The translations under genes were made by a program, and so were the position numbers. Of a stretch of 64,000 nt of DNA, positions 1 to 7,592 are shown piece after piece (position 1 is the first letter of the stretch; every line of letters begins with the position of its first letter). The stretch covers positions 186,001 through 250,000 of the forward strand of contig JBCCDY010000003.1 in NCBI GenBank assembly GCA_039030555.1, written 5' to 3'. The notes beneath the pieces were generated by a model that saw only the letters and a program-made list of their open reading frames with translations, did not search any database and was not told where the DNA came from. Origin of the DNA: JBCCDY01 sp039030555 (lineage in GTDB: Bacteria; Bacteroidota; Bacteroidia; Cytophagales; Cyclobacteriaceae).

Positions 1-2
1 GT

Positions 3-1412
3 GGTATGGCTTATGGAGCTGGAGGTATCGGATTTGTATTCAATCAACTTGCCCAATACTTTGAATATACTCCTTTTGAAAGAATTGCCCAGGCCGCTTT
101 TCAGTATGAAAATGATCATTTCGATAATGAATTAAGCAACTGGCCTGATTGGAGAAAAAATGAAACAAGTGATCTCACAAAGCAAGTATTGGAATCATCT
201 TATTTGGCTGATAAGAAATCGTATTTCAAAGAGAATAAAAATTCAATGACTTGGGCTAGTGGGGCTCCCGGGGTCGGCTTTTCAAGACTATACAGCTCCG
301 ATAAAAGAAGCCTTTCTGATGTAGAATTAGCATTGAATATCACTTATGAAATGTTAAACGGGAGTAAAAAGTGCAGCTTGCTCACATTAGGTGATGGCCA
401 TTTAGGGAATATTATTTTTTTATCACGCGCTCAAAAGATGCTTGACAAAAAAACTCATGATCAATTTATTTTTGAAAGCGTGGAGAATATACTTGTATCT
501 AACTCACTGAAGCATAATCGGAGTACTTTAGATCGAGAAGTTAAACGAAGTAAAAATATTGGTTTGTTTGAGGGGTATTCAGGCTTAGGCTATTTCTACC
601 TTAGTTTAATAGATGCTCCAACTATTTCTTCTATTTTGAGCCCCACTATTCAGGGAACCTTTAAAGGAAATTCCAACGAATTTTTTAAATCGATTCTAAG
701 TATAAAATCAACTCTTTTATTAAAGTCATTTCCTAAAACATACCGTAATCTAAAAGAAAAGCACCACCAAAAGCCTGAGGATTTTATTCATGAAAGGACT
801 GATTTTCACAATATTTTCAATGCTTTTCACCAGCGGATCTTAAAAAAACCAATTATTAAAAATGACCATAATTTATTGGACACATATTGCTTAGAAAAGA
901 AATGCCTGGAGCTGGATAGCGATATATGGAGTTTGAGCTATGTCAATACAAGGCAAGAAGTTGAATTGAAGAAATCATTGCAGCTTATAGATACTATTGA
1001 TGAGTCTAATTGGAATACTATATGGCTCTCATTAATGGAGGATGCCAGAGTTATTGACTCTGGAAGAGATTGCGATTTTCAAAAACAGATCAATAAGATG
1101 TATGGGAAAGGGCGGAACAAGAACCCGATCCTTCTAATGCCAGGTGCTAAATCGACTATGCAATTAACTCTAGACCCTTTTATGCAATTCTTAGTGGAAA
1201 AACTAAGAAAAGGAACAGACTTAAAAACGCTAATGGAAGCTACTTTTGAAAAGTTCTCTAAAGAGCAGAAAAGTGAATTGAAGGATCTAAAGATATTTAC
1301 AATTGATGCGCTAAAGAATATCACCAAACTTGGGGCTATTCGATGGGACTCTAAATTTGATTCTAAAAAGAAGGTCGTTGAAAGTGAGTTATCTAGATTT
1401 GATTTTAAGTAA
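3..1412 (+). CDS. LanM/LanC-like lanthipeptide synthetase, C-terminal part, zinc site lost (5' truncated by window)
   Basis: The reading frame is open to the first base, so the gene starts upstream. Counting from the ATG at 6, residues 1-213 align by eye with the cyclase domain of class II lanthionine synthetases: a glycine-rich helix start (AYGAGGIGF), an NWPD motif at 45-48, WASGAPG at 83-89, LGDGHLGN at 128-135, and GLFEGYSGLGY at 187-197. In active LanC domains the two middle motifs read WCHG and CHG and supply the zinc ligands. Here all three ligand positions are changed (A84, G129, D130), so zinc-dependent thioether formation is unlikely. The LanC-like part ends near residue 213. A further ~250 residues have no family I recognise, although the last ~75 resemble a small winged-helix, PqqD-like fold (weak inference). 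It could be a pseudoenzyme or a dehydratase-only modifier; the N-terminal dehydratase region cannot be seen here. Confidence 0.7.
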   Translation, partial: GMAYGAGGIGFVFNQLAQYFEYTPFERIAQAAFQYENDHFDNELSNWPDWRKNETSDLTKQVLESSYLADKKSYFKENKNSMTWASGAPGVGFSRLYSSDKRSLSDVELALNITYEMLNGSKKCSLLTLGDGHLGNIIFLSRAQKMLDKKTHDQFIFESVENILVSNSLKHNRSTLDREVKRSKNIGLFEGYSGLGYFYLSLIDAPTISSILSPTIQGTFKGNSNEFFKSILSIKSTLLLKSFPKTYRNLKEKHHQKPEDFIHERTDFHNIFNAFHQRILKKPIIKNDHNLLDTYCLEKKCLELDSDIWSLSYVNTRQEVELKKSLQLIDTIDESNWNTIWLSLMEDARVIDSGRDCDFQKQINKMYGKGRNKNPILLMPGAKSTMQLTLDPFMQFLVEKLRKGTDLKTLMEATFEKFSKEQKSELKDLKIFTIDALKNITKLGAIRWDSKFDSKKKVVESELSRFDFK

Positions 1413-1591
1413 GATTCTCTTCCGAATAACTTAATATAAATGATGCAATAAGAATAGCTTTAATGTTTATCATAGAGAGTTACCTTTTTTAGTATCATAC
1501 CAAAAAATCTTATGATTTTTCTTTTTGACCGGGTATAAGATAGGCACTCTCTCTAAGTCTAGTCATCAGAATAAAATTATTTTGACTCATT

Positions 1592-1831
1592 ATGATGACC
1601 TCTTTACGTTTTGTACAACTAAAGGGAGACACAAAACAGTTTAAAATGAAGTTTATTGGATTTAAAGCCGATTCGAAAGACACAGCAAAAGAGGGTCAAA
1701 AATCTTTTCAAAGTATATTCTTATGGAATATAAGATGGGGTACTATCTTAACGTTTTGTCTAATGCTCTTGATTCTACTTGCAATCTGGTCTATAAAGTA
1801 CCATACCCAACTTAGTCATTATACGCCATAA
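1592..1831 (+). CDS. Small single-span membrane protein, hypothetical
   Basis: This is a short frame of up to 79 residues. It has a charged, soluble N-terminal half and one strongly hydrophobic helix near residues 50-67, followed by a short basic tail. An in-frame ATG at 1646 would give a 61-residue protein and may be the true start, because an A/G-rich stretch lies upstream of it. I do not recognise a family. It follows the LanM-like gene on the same strand after about 180 bases, so a functional link is possible but unsupported. It could be a chance frame. Confidence 0.35.
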   Translation: MMTSLRFVQLKGDTKQFKMKFIGFKADSKDTAKEGQKSFQSIFLWNIRWGTILTFCLMLLILLAIWSIKYHTQLSHYTP

Positions 1832-1883
1832 TTGAGTTAAATAGTCATTAGCGAAATTTGGAAGAAAGGTTAAAAATTAAGTA

Positions 1884-2240
1884 CTAGCCCTCTTTCCTTT
1901 CTACTAACAGTACATAACCCTCTTCAAGGTTTAAATAGCCCTGTTCGTAACAGAAATAATAGATATCACCAGCCTTGGTTGTGTATGTATTGGTATTGAA
2001 ATCGAAATCGAATCCCTTTTTCAGTAGTTTTTCCCGGTGGATTTTCTTCTTTCCATCTGGGTTTAATTCCTTCAGTATCCTTCTGTTTTTAGATAGGGTA
2101 TTGTTTACGTTTCTCATGTAGTTGGTTGTAGCCGAGTTTGCTTTATTATTGAAAGCATTTCGACAAGCATCCGAACAAAATTTTTTATCAATCCGACCAT
2201 GAACAGGTCTGCTACATTCAGGACAATACCTTTCTTCCAT
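1884..2240 (-). CDS. Zinc-ribbon protein, hypothetical
   Basis: A 118-residue protein opens with a CPEC...CSDAC zinc ribbon (Cys6, Cys9, Cys22, Cys26) with the spacing of the DUF2116-like ribbons common in Bacteroidota. The rest is basic and helical (about residues 40-75) and then looks like a small beta-rich domain. No catalytic motif is visible; nucleic-acid or protein binding is the likely role, by inference from the ribbon and basic helices. It is divergent from the ssb gene and the pair share a 180-base control region containing phased ACTACAA repeats. Confidence 0.75.
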   Translation of the reverse strand: MEERYCPECSRPVHGRIDKKFCSDACRNAFNNKANSATTNYMRNVNNTLSKNRRILKELNPDGKKKIHREKLLKKGFDFDFNTNTYTTKAGDIYYFCYEQGYLNLEEGYVLLVERKEG

Positions 2241-2274
2241 AATATTAAAGTATTGATTTTCAGGAGTAAAAACA

Positions 2275-2312
2275 ATTACAAACGACTACAAACGGATAAT
2301 AAATGACTACAA
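2275..2312. repeat. Phased TACAA repeats in the zinc-ribbon/ssb divergent region
   Basis: TACAA occurs at 2277, 2287 and 2308, within ATTACAAACG, ACTACAAACG and GACTACAAG. The spacings of 10 and 21 bases place all three on the same face of the helix, as expected for cooperative protein binding. The block starts 35 bases upstream of the zinc-ribbon gene and 109 bases upstream of ssb. The function is inferred only from spacing and position. Confidence 0.35.
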
Positions 2313-2420
2313 GTAATTAAAAACCGAATCGAATTTGGAAGAAACCCCAGCTTTGCCAATGTCAAACGACAAATTCATCTGTCATCAGGTGGATCACATT
2401 AAAAACTAAAATTTATTATC

Positions 2421-2759
2421 ATGACAGGTTTAAAAAACAGCGTACGATTAATTGGTCGGTTAGGAAACGATCCTGAAGTAAGGACTTTTGAAAGCGAAAG
2501 AAAGATGGCTTCTTTTTCTTTAGCTACTAATGAGACTTATTATAACAATAAGGGAGATAAGGTAACGGATACTCAGTGGCATAACATTGTGGTGTGGGGA
2601 AAGAAGGTAGATGTTGTAGAAACGTACCTTAAAAAAGGTAGTGAGATCGCTATGGAAGGCAAACTTATAAATCGTTCTTATGAAAAGGATGGAATTAAAA
2701 AGTATGTAACTGAGATCAATTTGAATGAACTTCTTATGATGGATAGAAAAAGTGATTGA
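2421..2759 (+). CDS. ssb: Single-stranded DNA-binding protein, short form
   Basis: A 112-residue OB-fold protein with the SSB signature: LIGRLGNDPEVR near residue 10, a FSLATNE strand near 32, QWHNIVVWGK near 53, and a GSEIAMEGKL strand near 74. It would bind single-stranded DNA during replication, repair or recombination. It stops just after the OB fold (MMDRKSD) and lacks both the Gly/Pro-rich linker and the acidic DDxPF tip that housekeeping SSBs use to recruit partners. It is therefore probably an auxiliary paralogue, with the main ssb elsewhere in the genome. Confidence 0.93.
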   Translation: MTGLKNSVRLIGRLGNDPEVRTFESERKMASFSLATNETYYNNKGDKVTDTQWHNIVVWGKKVDVVETYLKKGSEIAMEGKLINRSYEKDGIKKYVTEINLNELLMMDRKSD

Positions 2760-2787
2760 TAGAGGATATTGTAACGATAATCATCTG

Positions 2788-2824
2788 AAGCTGTCTTAGA
2801 AGTAATTCTGGGATAGCTTTTTTT
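2788..2824 (+). terminator. Rho-independent terminator after ssb
   Basis: A 14-base left arm (2788-2801) and right arm (2806-2819) pair around a GTAA loop with three mismatched or G-U positions, followed by a run of T to 2824. It lies 28 bases after the ssb stop and ends exactly where the convergent gene's stop codon begins. Confidence 0.75.
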
Positions 2825-3515
2825 ATTCTACTTTCAAATTCCGTATTGGTAGTTCTATCCCAAAAGAGCCAATGTGATTGGTTGCGAATAATGCACCTTT
2901 ATAAGATTTCCATTCAGTCCATTCAACTTTTAGCCCTCCAACGGGAATAATATCAACCCACATTTTCCAGGCGATAGGGCGATAATTTTCATCGAGTATC
3001 CATAAGTAAGAATCACCAGGGGTAACCCCTCCTGAAGAGTAGGTTACCATCAATCCATGTTTATCTGAGTCTTCAATTTCTACGATAGATCGGCTTGTTC
3101 CGGGATCGTTTACTTTGAAGGGAGCCACGAGCCAGAAAGAGTCGTTTGTAAAAAACTTCCATGCTTTCTTTAAGTAATCCTCTTTTTCTTCATCCCAGAG
3201 CGGCTCTCCATTTTTTATAACTTTCCCGCTTAAATCCTGGGTATTGAGGACCACTTCTACATCATCCCATTTGACCTCTACAATATTCTCGGATTTATTC
3301 CAGACATAGGCATGTCCCCTCACGTATTCCCATTGCAGTACTTTAATGGAATCATACGATTTATGATTTAAAGCTTCAAGCATCTTTTGTGCTAATAGGT
3401 CAGCTTGATCCGGTCTAAATCCTTTCGGCTTATCCTCGTGGATGTATCTTAGAAATAGTACAATTGATAAGGCCAAAAATAGAACTATGGCAATAAAGAC
3501 CTTAAACACTTTCAA
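2823..3515 (-). CDS. Membrane-anchored conserved hypothetical protein
   Basis: A 230-residue protein with one N-terminal hydrophobic helix (about residues 4-23) that is either an uncleaved anchor or a signal peptide. The remainder is mostly beta strands rich in Trp and Tyr. The pattern recalls LolA-like or outer-membrane-lipoprotein-sorting folds, but no signature is strong enough for assignment. It would face the periplasm. Its start overlaps the stop of the preceding 76-residue gene by four bases, so the two are translationally coupled. Confidence 0.7.
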   Translation of the reverse strand: MKVFKVFIAIVLFLALSIVLFLRYIHEDKPKGFRPDQADLLAQKMLEALNHKSYDSIKVLQWEYVRGHAYVWNKSENIVEVKWDDVEVVLNTQDLSGKVIKNGEPLWDEEKEDYLKKAWKFFTNDSFWLVAPFKVNDPGTSRSIVEIEDSDKHGLMVTYSSGGVTPGDSYLWILDENYRPIAWKMWVDIIPVGGLKVEWTEWKSYKGALFATNHIGSFGIELPIRNLKVE

Positions 3516-3742
3516 TTCGGGTTATTTCTTTGATATGATTCGTCTTCGTAAAAATAGCGCTCAAATGTTTTAGTTGAAGGGTTAGGGTCTTTGAGAATTT
3601 TTATAACCAACCATACTAAAAGGAAATGCAGTGTTATAAACAACAAGAATATCCATGAAAATGAAAATTGAAATGAAATACTTATGAGGTATATAACCAA
3701 TACAGAGCTTACAATTAATACAGCTTTTGATAGTTGTCCCAT
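3512..3742 (-). CDS. Small two-helix membrane protein, hypothetical
   Basis: A 76-residue protein with two hydrophobic helices (about residues 6-25 and 29-49) and a charged tail. It is encoded directly upstream of, and overlapping, the anchored hypothetical gene at 2823-3515, so they probably form a two-gene operon. It is divergent from the TetR gene; the operator-like site at 3806-3821 lies between them. No family recognised. Confidence 0.55.
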   Translation of the reverse strand: MGQLSKAVLIVSSVLVIYLISISFQFSFSWIFLLFITLHFLLVWLVIKILKDPNPSTKTFERYFYEDESYQRNNPN

Positions 3743-3805
3743 TTTTCCTTTTTATAAAAAAATCGACTTGAAATGAATTTGTTTAAAATTGTTATAGAAC
3801 TTAAA

Positions 3806-3821
3806 TGAACTGATCGTTCCA
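3806..3821. promoter_or_regulatory. TetR operator-like site upstream of the regulator
   Basis: TGAACTGATCGTTCCA matches the perfect palindrome upstream of the SDR gene at 13 of 16 positions. It lies 8 bases before a possible -7 box (TATTTTG, 3830-3836) of the TetR gene, a position suited to autorepression. Confidence 0.6.
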
Positions 3822-3843
3822 GATTATTGTATTTTGTATAGTT

Positions 3844-4419
3844 ATGCCCAAAGCAGAGACATTTGACCGGACAGAAGTTATCCAAAAAGCGACCCAGCTT
3901 TTTTGGAAAAAGGGCTATCATGCAACTTCGATGCAAGATTTGGTTGATACTACAGGATTAAACCGCTCGAGTATTTATAATTCTTTCGAAGATAAGTTTA
4001 ACCTGTTTTTGGAATGTTTGAAAATGTATCAGGGAAACGAAAGGGCGAAAGCATTACAAGTCGTTTTCAAAGAAACTTCACCTATAAAAGCAATTAAGGT
4101 ATTTTTTAGAAATGGAGCTAAGCAATCATTTTGCGAAAAGAATGGATGCTTTATCGTTAACGCTACTACGGAGCTAGGAAAGTCGGATAGCCTGGTGGTT
4201 GATTTTTTAGAAAAGAATGAAAGGTCTTTAAAAAAAATGTTTAAAGATCTTTTAGATGACGCTAAGGCAAAAGATGAATTAGACAAAAGTGAAGATACTG
4301 AAGCCCTAGCATCCTATTTATTCTCCAGTTTTCAAGGAATAAGGGTGACGAGCATATTAGCAAAAGATGAGTTGGAATTGAATAAAATTGCTGATTATAC
4401 CTTATCAGTTCTGAAATAA
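3844..4419 (+). CDS. TetR/AcrR family transcriptional regulator
   Basis: A 191-residue TetR-type repressor. Residues 8-55 form the DNA-binding domain, with the helix-turn-helix around TSMQDLVDTTGLNRSSIYNSF (approximately 28-48). The C-terminal ligand-binding and dimerisation domain contains NGCFIVNATTELG near residue 100, as in the YxaF/AcuR-like branch. It probably represses itself and the downstream SDR gene: two matching operator-like sites flank it (3806-3821 and 4431-4446). The ligand is unknown; an electrophile or small carbonyl compound would fit a reductase target, but this is inference. Confidence 0.93.
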   Translation: MPKAETFDRTEVIQKATQLFWKKGYHATSMQDLVDTTGLNRSSIYNSFEDKFNLFLECLKMYQGNERAKALQVVFKETSPIKAIKVFFRNGAKQSFCEKNGCFIVNATTELGKSDSLVVDFLEKNERSLKKMFKDLLDDAKAKDELDKSEDTEALASYLFSSFQGIRVTSILAKDELELNKIADYTLSVLK

Positions 4420-4430
4420 TTCAATTTATT

Positions 4431-4446
4431 TGAAACGATCGTTTCA
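4431..4446. promoter_or_regulatory. TetR operator, perfect palindrome, upstream of SDR gene
   Basis: TGAAACGATCGTTTCA is a perfect 16-base palindrome located 44 bases before the SDR start codon and 12 bases upstream of a possible -7 box (TACTTTTC, 4459-4466). A near copy lies upstream of the TetR gene. The position would block RNA polymerase. Confidence 0.75.
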
Positions 4447-4490
4447 ATATTTCCGTTATACTTTTCATTAACAAAAATCAAAAAACAAAA

Positions 4491-5240
4491 ATGTCAAAAT
4501 TAGAAGGTAAAGTAGCCATCATAACTGGTGGTAACAGCGGAATAGGACTAGCAACAGCTAAGTTATTTGTTTCAGAAGGAGCTAAAGTAGTCATCACAGG
4601 ACGAAGACAAGAAGCTTTGGATGAGGCTGTCAAAGAAATAGGAGGAGACGTTAAAGCAGTTCTCGCAGATTCAGCCGATATTTCGAAAGCCAAAAATATT
4701 GTGGAAACTACAGTGAATACTTTTGGTAAAATCGATATTCTTTTTGCAAATGCAGGGGTAGCTTTTTTTATGCCTATGGACCAGATTACCGAAGAGCATT
4801 TCGATACGCATTTCAACATCAATGTTAAAGGCCCATTTTTCTTAATAAAAGAGGCTATACCTCATTTGAATGATGGAGCTGTAATAATTAATAATACCTC
4901 TATCGTAGGCCAAAAAGGATTTGATAATGGGGCTGTTTATAGTTCAACCAAAGCAGCCTTCCGATCACTTTCAAGAGTTTTGGCTAGTGAATTGAAAGCA
5001 AGAAAAATACGATCGGTAAGTGTGGCACCAGGACCAATAGAAACTCCTATTTACGGTAAAATGGATATGCCGGCTGAGCAGGTACAAGAAATGGGCGCAG
5101 GTTTCGCTCAAAGTGTGCCTCTAGGACGTTTTGGAAAAGCAGAAGAAATTGCTAGTGCTGTTTTATTCCTGGCTTCTGACGATGCCTCTTATGTAAATGG
5201 CGTTGAATTAGAAGTTGATGGTGGAATGAGCCAGATCTAA
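4491..5240 (+). CDS. SDR family NAD(P)-dependent oxidoreductase
   Basis: A 249-residue classical short-chain dehydrogenase. The nucleotide-binding TGGNSGIG is at residues 12-19, the NAG motif at 87-89, and the catalytic residues Asn111, Ser137, Tyr150 and Lys154 (YSSTK) are all present. The end (VNGVELEVDGGMSQI) is typical of the FabG/glucose-dehydrogenase-like branch. R38 and R39 after the second strand (TGRR) favour NADPH. The substrate cannot be read from sequence. It is the only gene between the TetR operator and a strong terminator, so it is probably a single-gene transcript induced by the TetR ligand. Confidence 0.93.
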   Translation: MSKLEGKVAIITGGNSGIGLATAKLFVSEGAKVVITGRRQEALDEAVKEIGGDVKAVLADSADISKAKNIVETTVNTFGKIDILFANAGVAFFMPMDQITEEHFDTHFNINVKGPFFLIKEAIPHLNDGAVIINNTSIVGQKGFDNGAVYSSTKAAFRSLSRVLASELKARKIRSVSVAPGPIETPIYGKMDMPAEQVQEMGAGFAQSVPLGRFGKAEEIASAVLFLASDDASYVNGVELEVDGGMSQI

Positions 5241-5272
5241 AAGAAGAGAACTAAATAAATCTAGGCTAAATC

Positions 5273-5306
5273 AAAGCCGGTTTGAATTAATTCAAACCGG
5301 CTTTTT
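5273..5306 (+). terminator. Strong rho-independent terminator after SDR gene
   Basis: A perfect 16+16 base inverted repeat (5273-5304) with a GCCGG/CCGGC core is followed by T residues. It closes the TetR/SDR unit and separates it from the polysaccharide locus. Confidence 0.85.
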
Positions 5307-5412
5307 CATTTATGGAGATAATTATGATTGGTATTGTGCCACCTATTCATACGAATTAATGCTTGATGTGCTTTCTATTTTTTGTTTACTGTTATAACTC
5401 TTACTTTTCGAG

Positions 5413-6483
5413 GTGGGTGTTAGCGAAAGCATTTTTATCAACGGAAGATTTCTTGGACAAGAGCTTTCCGGTGTTCAAAGGTTTGCCCGTGAAATAATCG
5501 AACAGCTATCTTATCGTTTATTAAATTTGGTAATCCTCGCGCCCAAAAGTGTAAAGCTCGATTCATTTTTTGGGATACCGATTCGAAAAGTAGGCATAAG
5601 CTATGGGTACTTGTGGGAACAGTTTGAGTTGCCGATATACCTTTTAGCTAAGGGTAGCCCATTGTTGATTAACTTCGGAAACATTGCTCCGGCATTTTAC
5701 CGGAGACAAATCATTACCCTCCATGATATTGCATTCATACTTCATAAAGAGTGGTATTCAAAATCTTTTAAAACCATTTATGGGTTGGTAGTTCCTATTA
5801 TTGTGAAGCGAAGCCTACATATACTTACAGTTAGTAAGACCGAAAAAAAAAATATACTCCATCAATTTAATATTAACGATTCCAGAATATCTGTTTTGTA
5901 CAATGGTATACCATCGAATTTTTTGAATCTTTCTCCTGAAGACTTACTAACAGATCAGATTAAAGAGCCATACATTCTTTCCGTGGCATCATTTAACCCA
6001 CGCAAAAACCTTAGTACTTTAATTAGTGCATTTGAGCGTTTGGGACAATCAGATTTACAACTGGTCTTGGTTGGCCGAACTGGAAAAGCTTTTGGAAATA
6101 TTGACTTAGATAAGCATATAGCTGATGATTCAAGAATTATTCACATGAGTGATGTTGATGACTTGAGTTTAGCCCGGCTCTACTATAATGCTAAAGCTTT
6201 TATTTTTATCCCTTTTTATGAAGGTTTCGGAATCCCTTTAATCGAAGCTTCATTTTTCGGTTGCCCTGTAATATGTTCGGATTTAGAAGTATTTAAAGAA
6301 ATAGGGTTAGAAAACATGAAATATGTTAATCCTCTAAAAACAGAAGAAATAGCGAATGCAATGCAGGAAGTGTTAAATTCTAATAAAAGACGAGAAATTG
6401 TTAAAGGAGAGGGGTTTGACTATAAAAATTCAGCTGAAATCCTTTTTTCTATCATTGATAAATACACTTCAAAACCTTTATGA
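5413..6483 (+). CDS. Glycosyltransferase, GT4 family
   Basis: A 356-residue GT-B fold enzyme, first gene of the polysaccharide operon. The N-terminal acceptor domain begins with FINGRFLGQELSGVQRFA, typical of GT4 enzymes of the mannosyltransferase type. The C-terminal donor domain holds SVASFNPRKNLSTLI (about residue 194) and the E-x7-E motif in YEGFGIPLIEA (about 276). It would add a sugar from a nucleotide donor to a lipid-linked glycan in the cytoplasm. The start is GTG; no ATG lies upstream in frame. The stop overlaps the next start by four bases. Donor sugar unknown. Confidence 0.88.
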   Translation: MGVSESIFINGRFLGQELSGVQRFAREIIEQLSYRLLNLVILAPKSVKLDSFFGIPIRKVGISYGYLWEQFELPIYLLAKGSPLLINFGNIAPAFYRRQIITLHDIAFILHKEWYSKSFKTIYGLVVPIIVKRSLHILTVSKTEKKNILHQFNINDSRISVLYNGIPSNFLNLSPEDLLTDQIKEPYILSVASFNPRKNLSTLISAFERLGQSDLQLVLVGRTGKAFGNIDLDKHIADDSRIIHMSDVDDLSLARLYYNAKAFIFIPFYEGFGIPLIEASFFGCPVICSDLEVFKEIGLENMKYVNPLKTEEIANAMQEVLNSNKRREIVKGEGFDYKNSAEILFSIIDKYTSKPL

Positions 6484-7592
6484 GAATCGCTGTCGTTCAT
6501 GATTGGTTTTCTTATGTGGGAGGTGCGGAAAAAGTTGTTGCAGAGATAATATCAACTTTTCAGAAACACTATATTGAGGTTTTCTGCCTTGTAGATTTAC
6601 TAGAAGGTAATGACCGAACAAGGATATATCAAGGAAGAAAGGTGAATACCTCTTTTATACAGAAGCTTCCATTTTCCAGAAAAAAATATCGGTCCTACCT
6701 TCCTTTCTATCCTTTTGCTATCGAACAGTTTGATTTATCAGGCTTTGATCTTATCATTTCTTCCTCTTCCTCAGTCGCAAAGGGTATTTTAACTCATCCA
6801 TATCAAAAGCATATTTGTTATTGCCATACGCCAATGCGTTATGCTTGGGATCTATATCAGAGTTATCTTAAAAAAGAGAAACTCGAGCACGGGTTAAAAT
6901 CCTTTTTTGTAAAAATGGTTTTACATTATTTAAGAGTGTGGGACCTGTCTACTAATAATCGGGTAGACCTGTTTTTAGCCAATTCTAAATACGTCGCCGA
7001 GCGAATTCATAGGCTTTATAAAAGATCAGCAAAGGTTGTTTACCCTCCGATAAAAGTGATTAATGTTGAAAAGTACTCTGGTAAGAGGGATTATTACCTG
7101 GTGGTTTCAAGAATGGTTCCTTACAAAAGAATTGATTTAATATTAGAAGCGTTTCATGAAAACCCTAGTCGTCAATTGGTAGTGATAGGGACTGGCCCAG
7201 AATTGAAACAACTAAAGCTTATTAAAGGAAGCAATATCGAATTCAAAGGACACATAGACTCTAAAGAAGTTTACGACTATATGAAGCGAGCCAAAGCAGT
7301 TATATTTGCTGCTGAAGAAGATTTTGGCATGACCGCGGTTGAGGCTCAGGCTTGTGGAACACCAGTGATCGCCTATGCTAAAGGTGGGCACAGAGAATCA
7401 ATAATTGAGAATAAAACAGGAATTTTGTACACTTCTCAAACGAAGGAATCAATTCAACAAGCCATTGAACAGTTTGAAAACAGTTTTCCGGAAATGTCTA
7501 TTCAAGAATTCGATCATTTGGAGCTCTTTTCAGAAGAAAAATTTAGAAACAAACTGACTGATATTGTAAATGAACAGACGTCTGCTACTTGA
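6480..7592 (+). CDS. Glycosyltransferase, GT4 family (WbaZ/mannosyltransferase-like)
   Basis: A 370-residue GT4 enzyme beginning with the characteristic VVHDWFSYVGGAEKVV. The CYCHTPMRYAWD motif is near residue 118, the donor-site VVSRMVPYKRIDLIL near 209, and EDFGMTAVEAQACGTPVIAY near 280. These features fit the WbaZ-like mannosyl- or related transferases of O-antigen clusters. It overlaps the previous gene by four bases and the next by 23, so it is translated as part of a tight operon. The sugar specificity is not readable from sequence. Confidence 0.9.
   Translation: MRIAVVHDWFSYVGGAEKVVAEIISTFQKHYIEVFCLVDLLEGNDRTRIYQGRKVNTSFIQKLPFSRKKYRSYLPFYPFAIEQFDLSGFDLIISSSSSVAKGILTHPYQKHICYCHTPMRYAWDLYQSYLKKEKLEHGLKSFFVKMVLHYLRVWDLSTNNRVDLFLANSKYVAERIHRLYKRSAKVVYPPIKVINVEKYSGKRDYYLVVSRMVPYKRIDLILEAFHENPSRQLVVIGTGPELKQLKLIKGSNIEFKGHIDSKEVYDYMKRAKAVIFAAEEDFGMTAVEAQACGTPVIAYAKGGHRESIIENKTGILYTSQTKESIQQAIEQFENSFPEMSIQEFDHLELFSEEKFRNKLTDIVNEQTSAT

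Noticed and set aside
1592..1831. Small protein as the precursor peptide of the LanM-like gene
   Set aside because: It has a single hydrophobic helix and only one cysteine, lacks a Ser/Thr/Cys-rich core and a leader-type cleavage motif, so it does not look like a lanthipeptide precursor.
3715..3936. Open frame antisense to the tetR start
   Set aside because: It overlaps the start of a clear TetR gene and the operator region, shows no family features and has a composition expected of a shadow frame.
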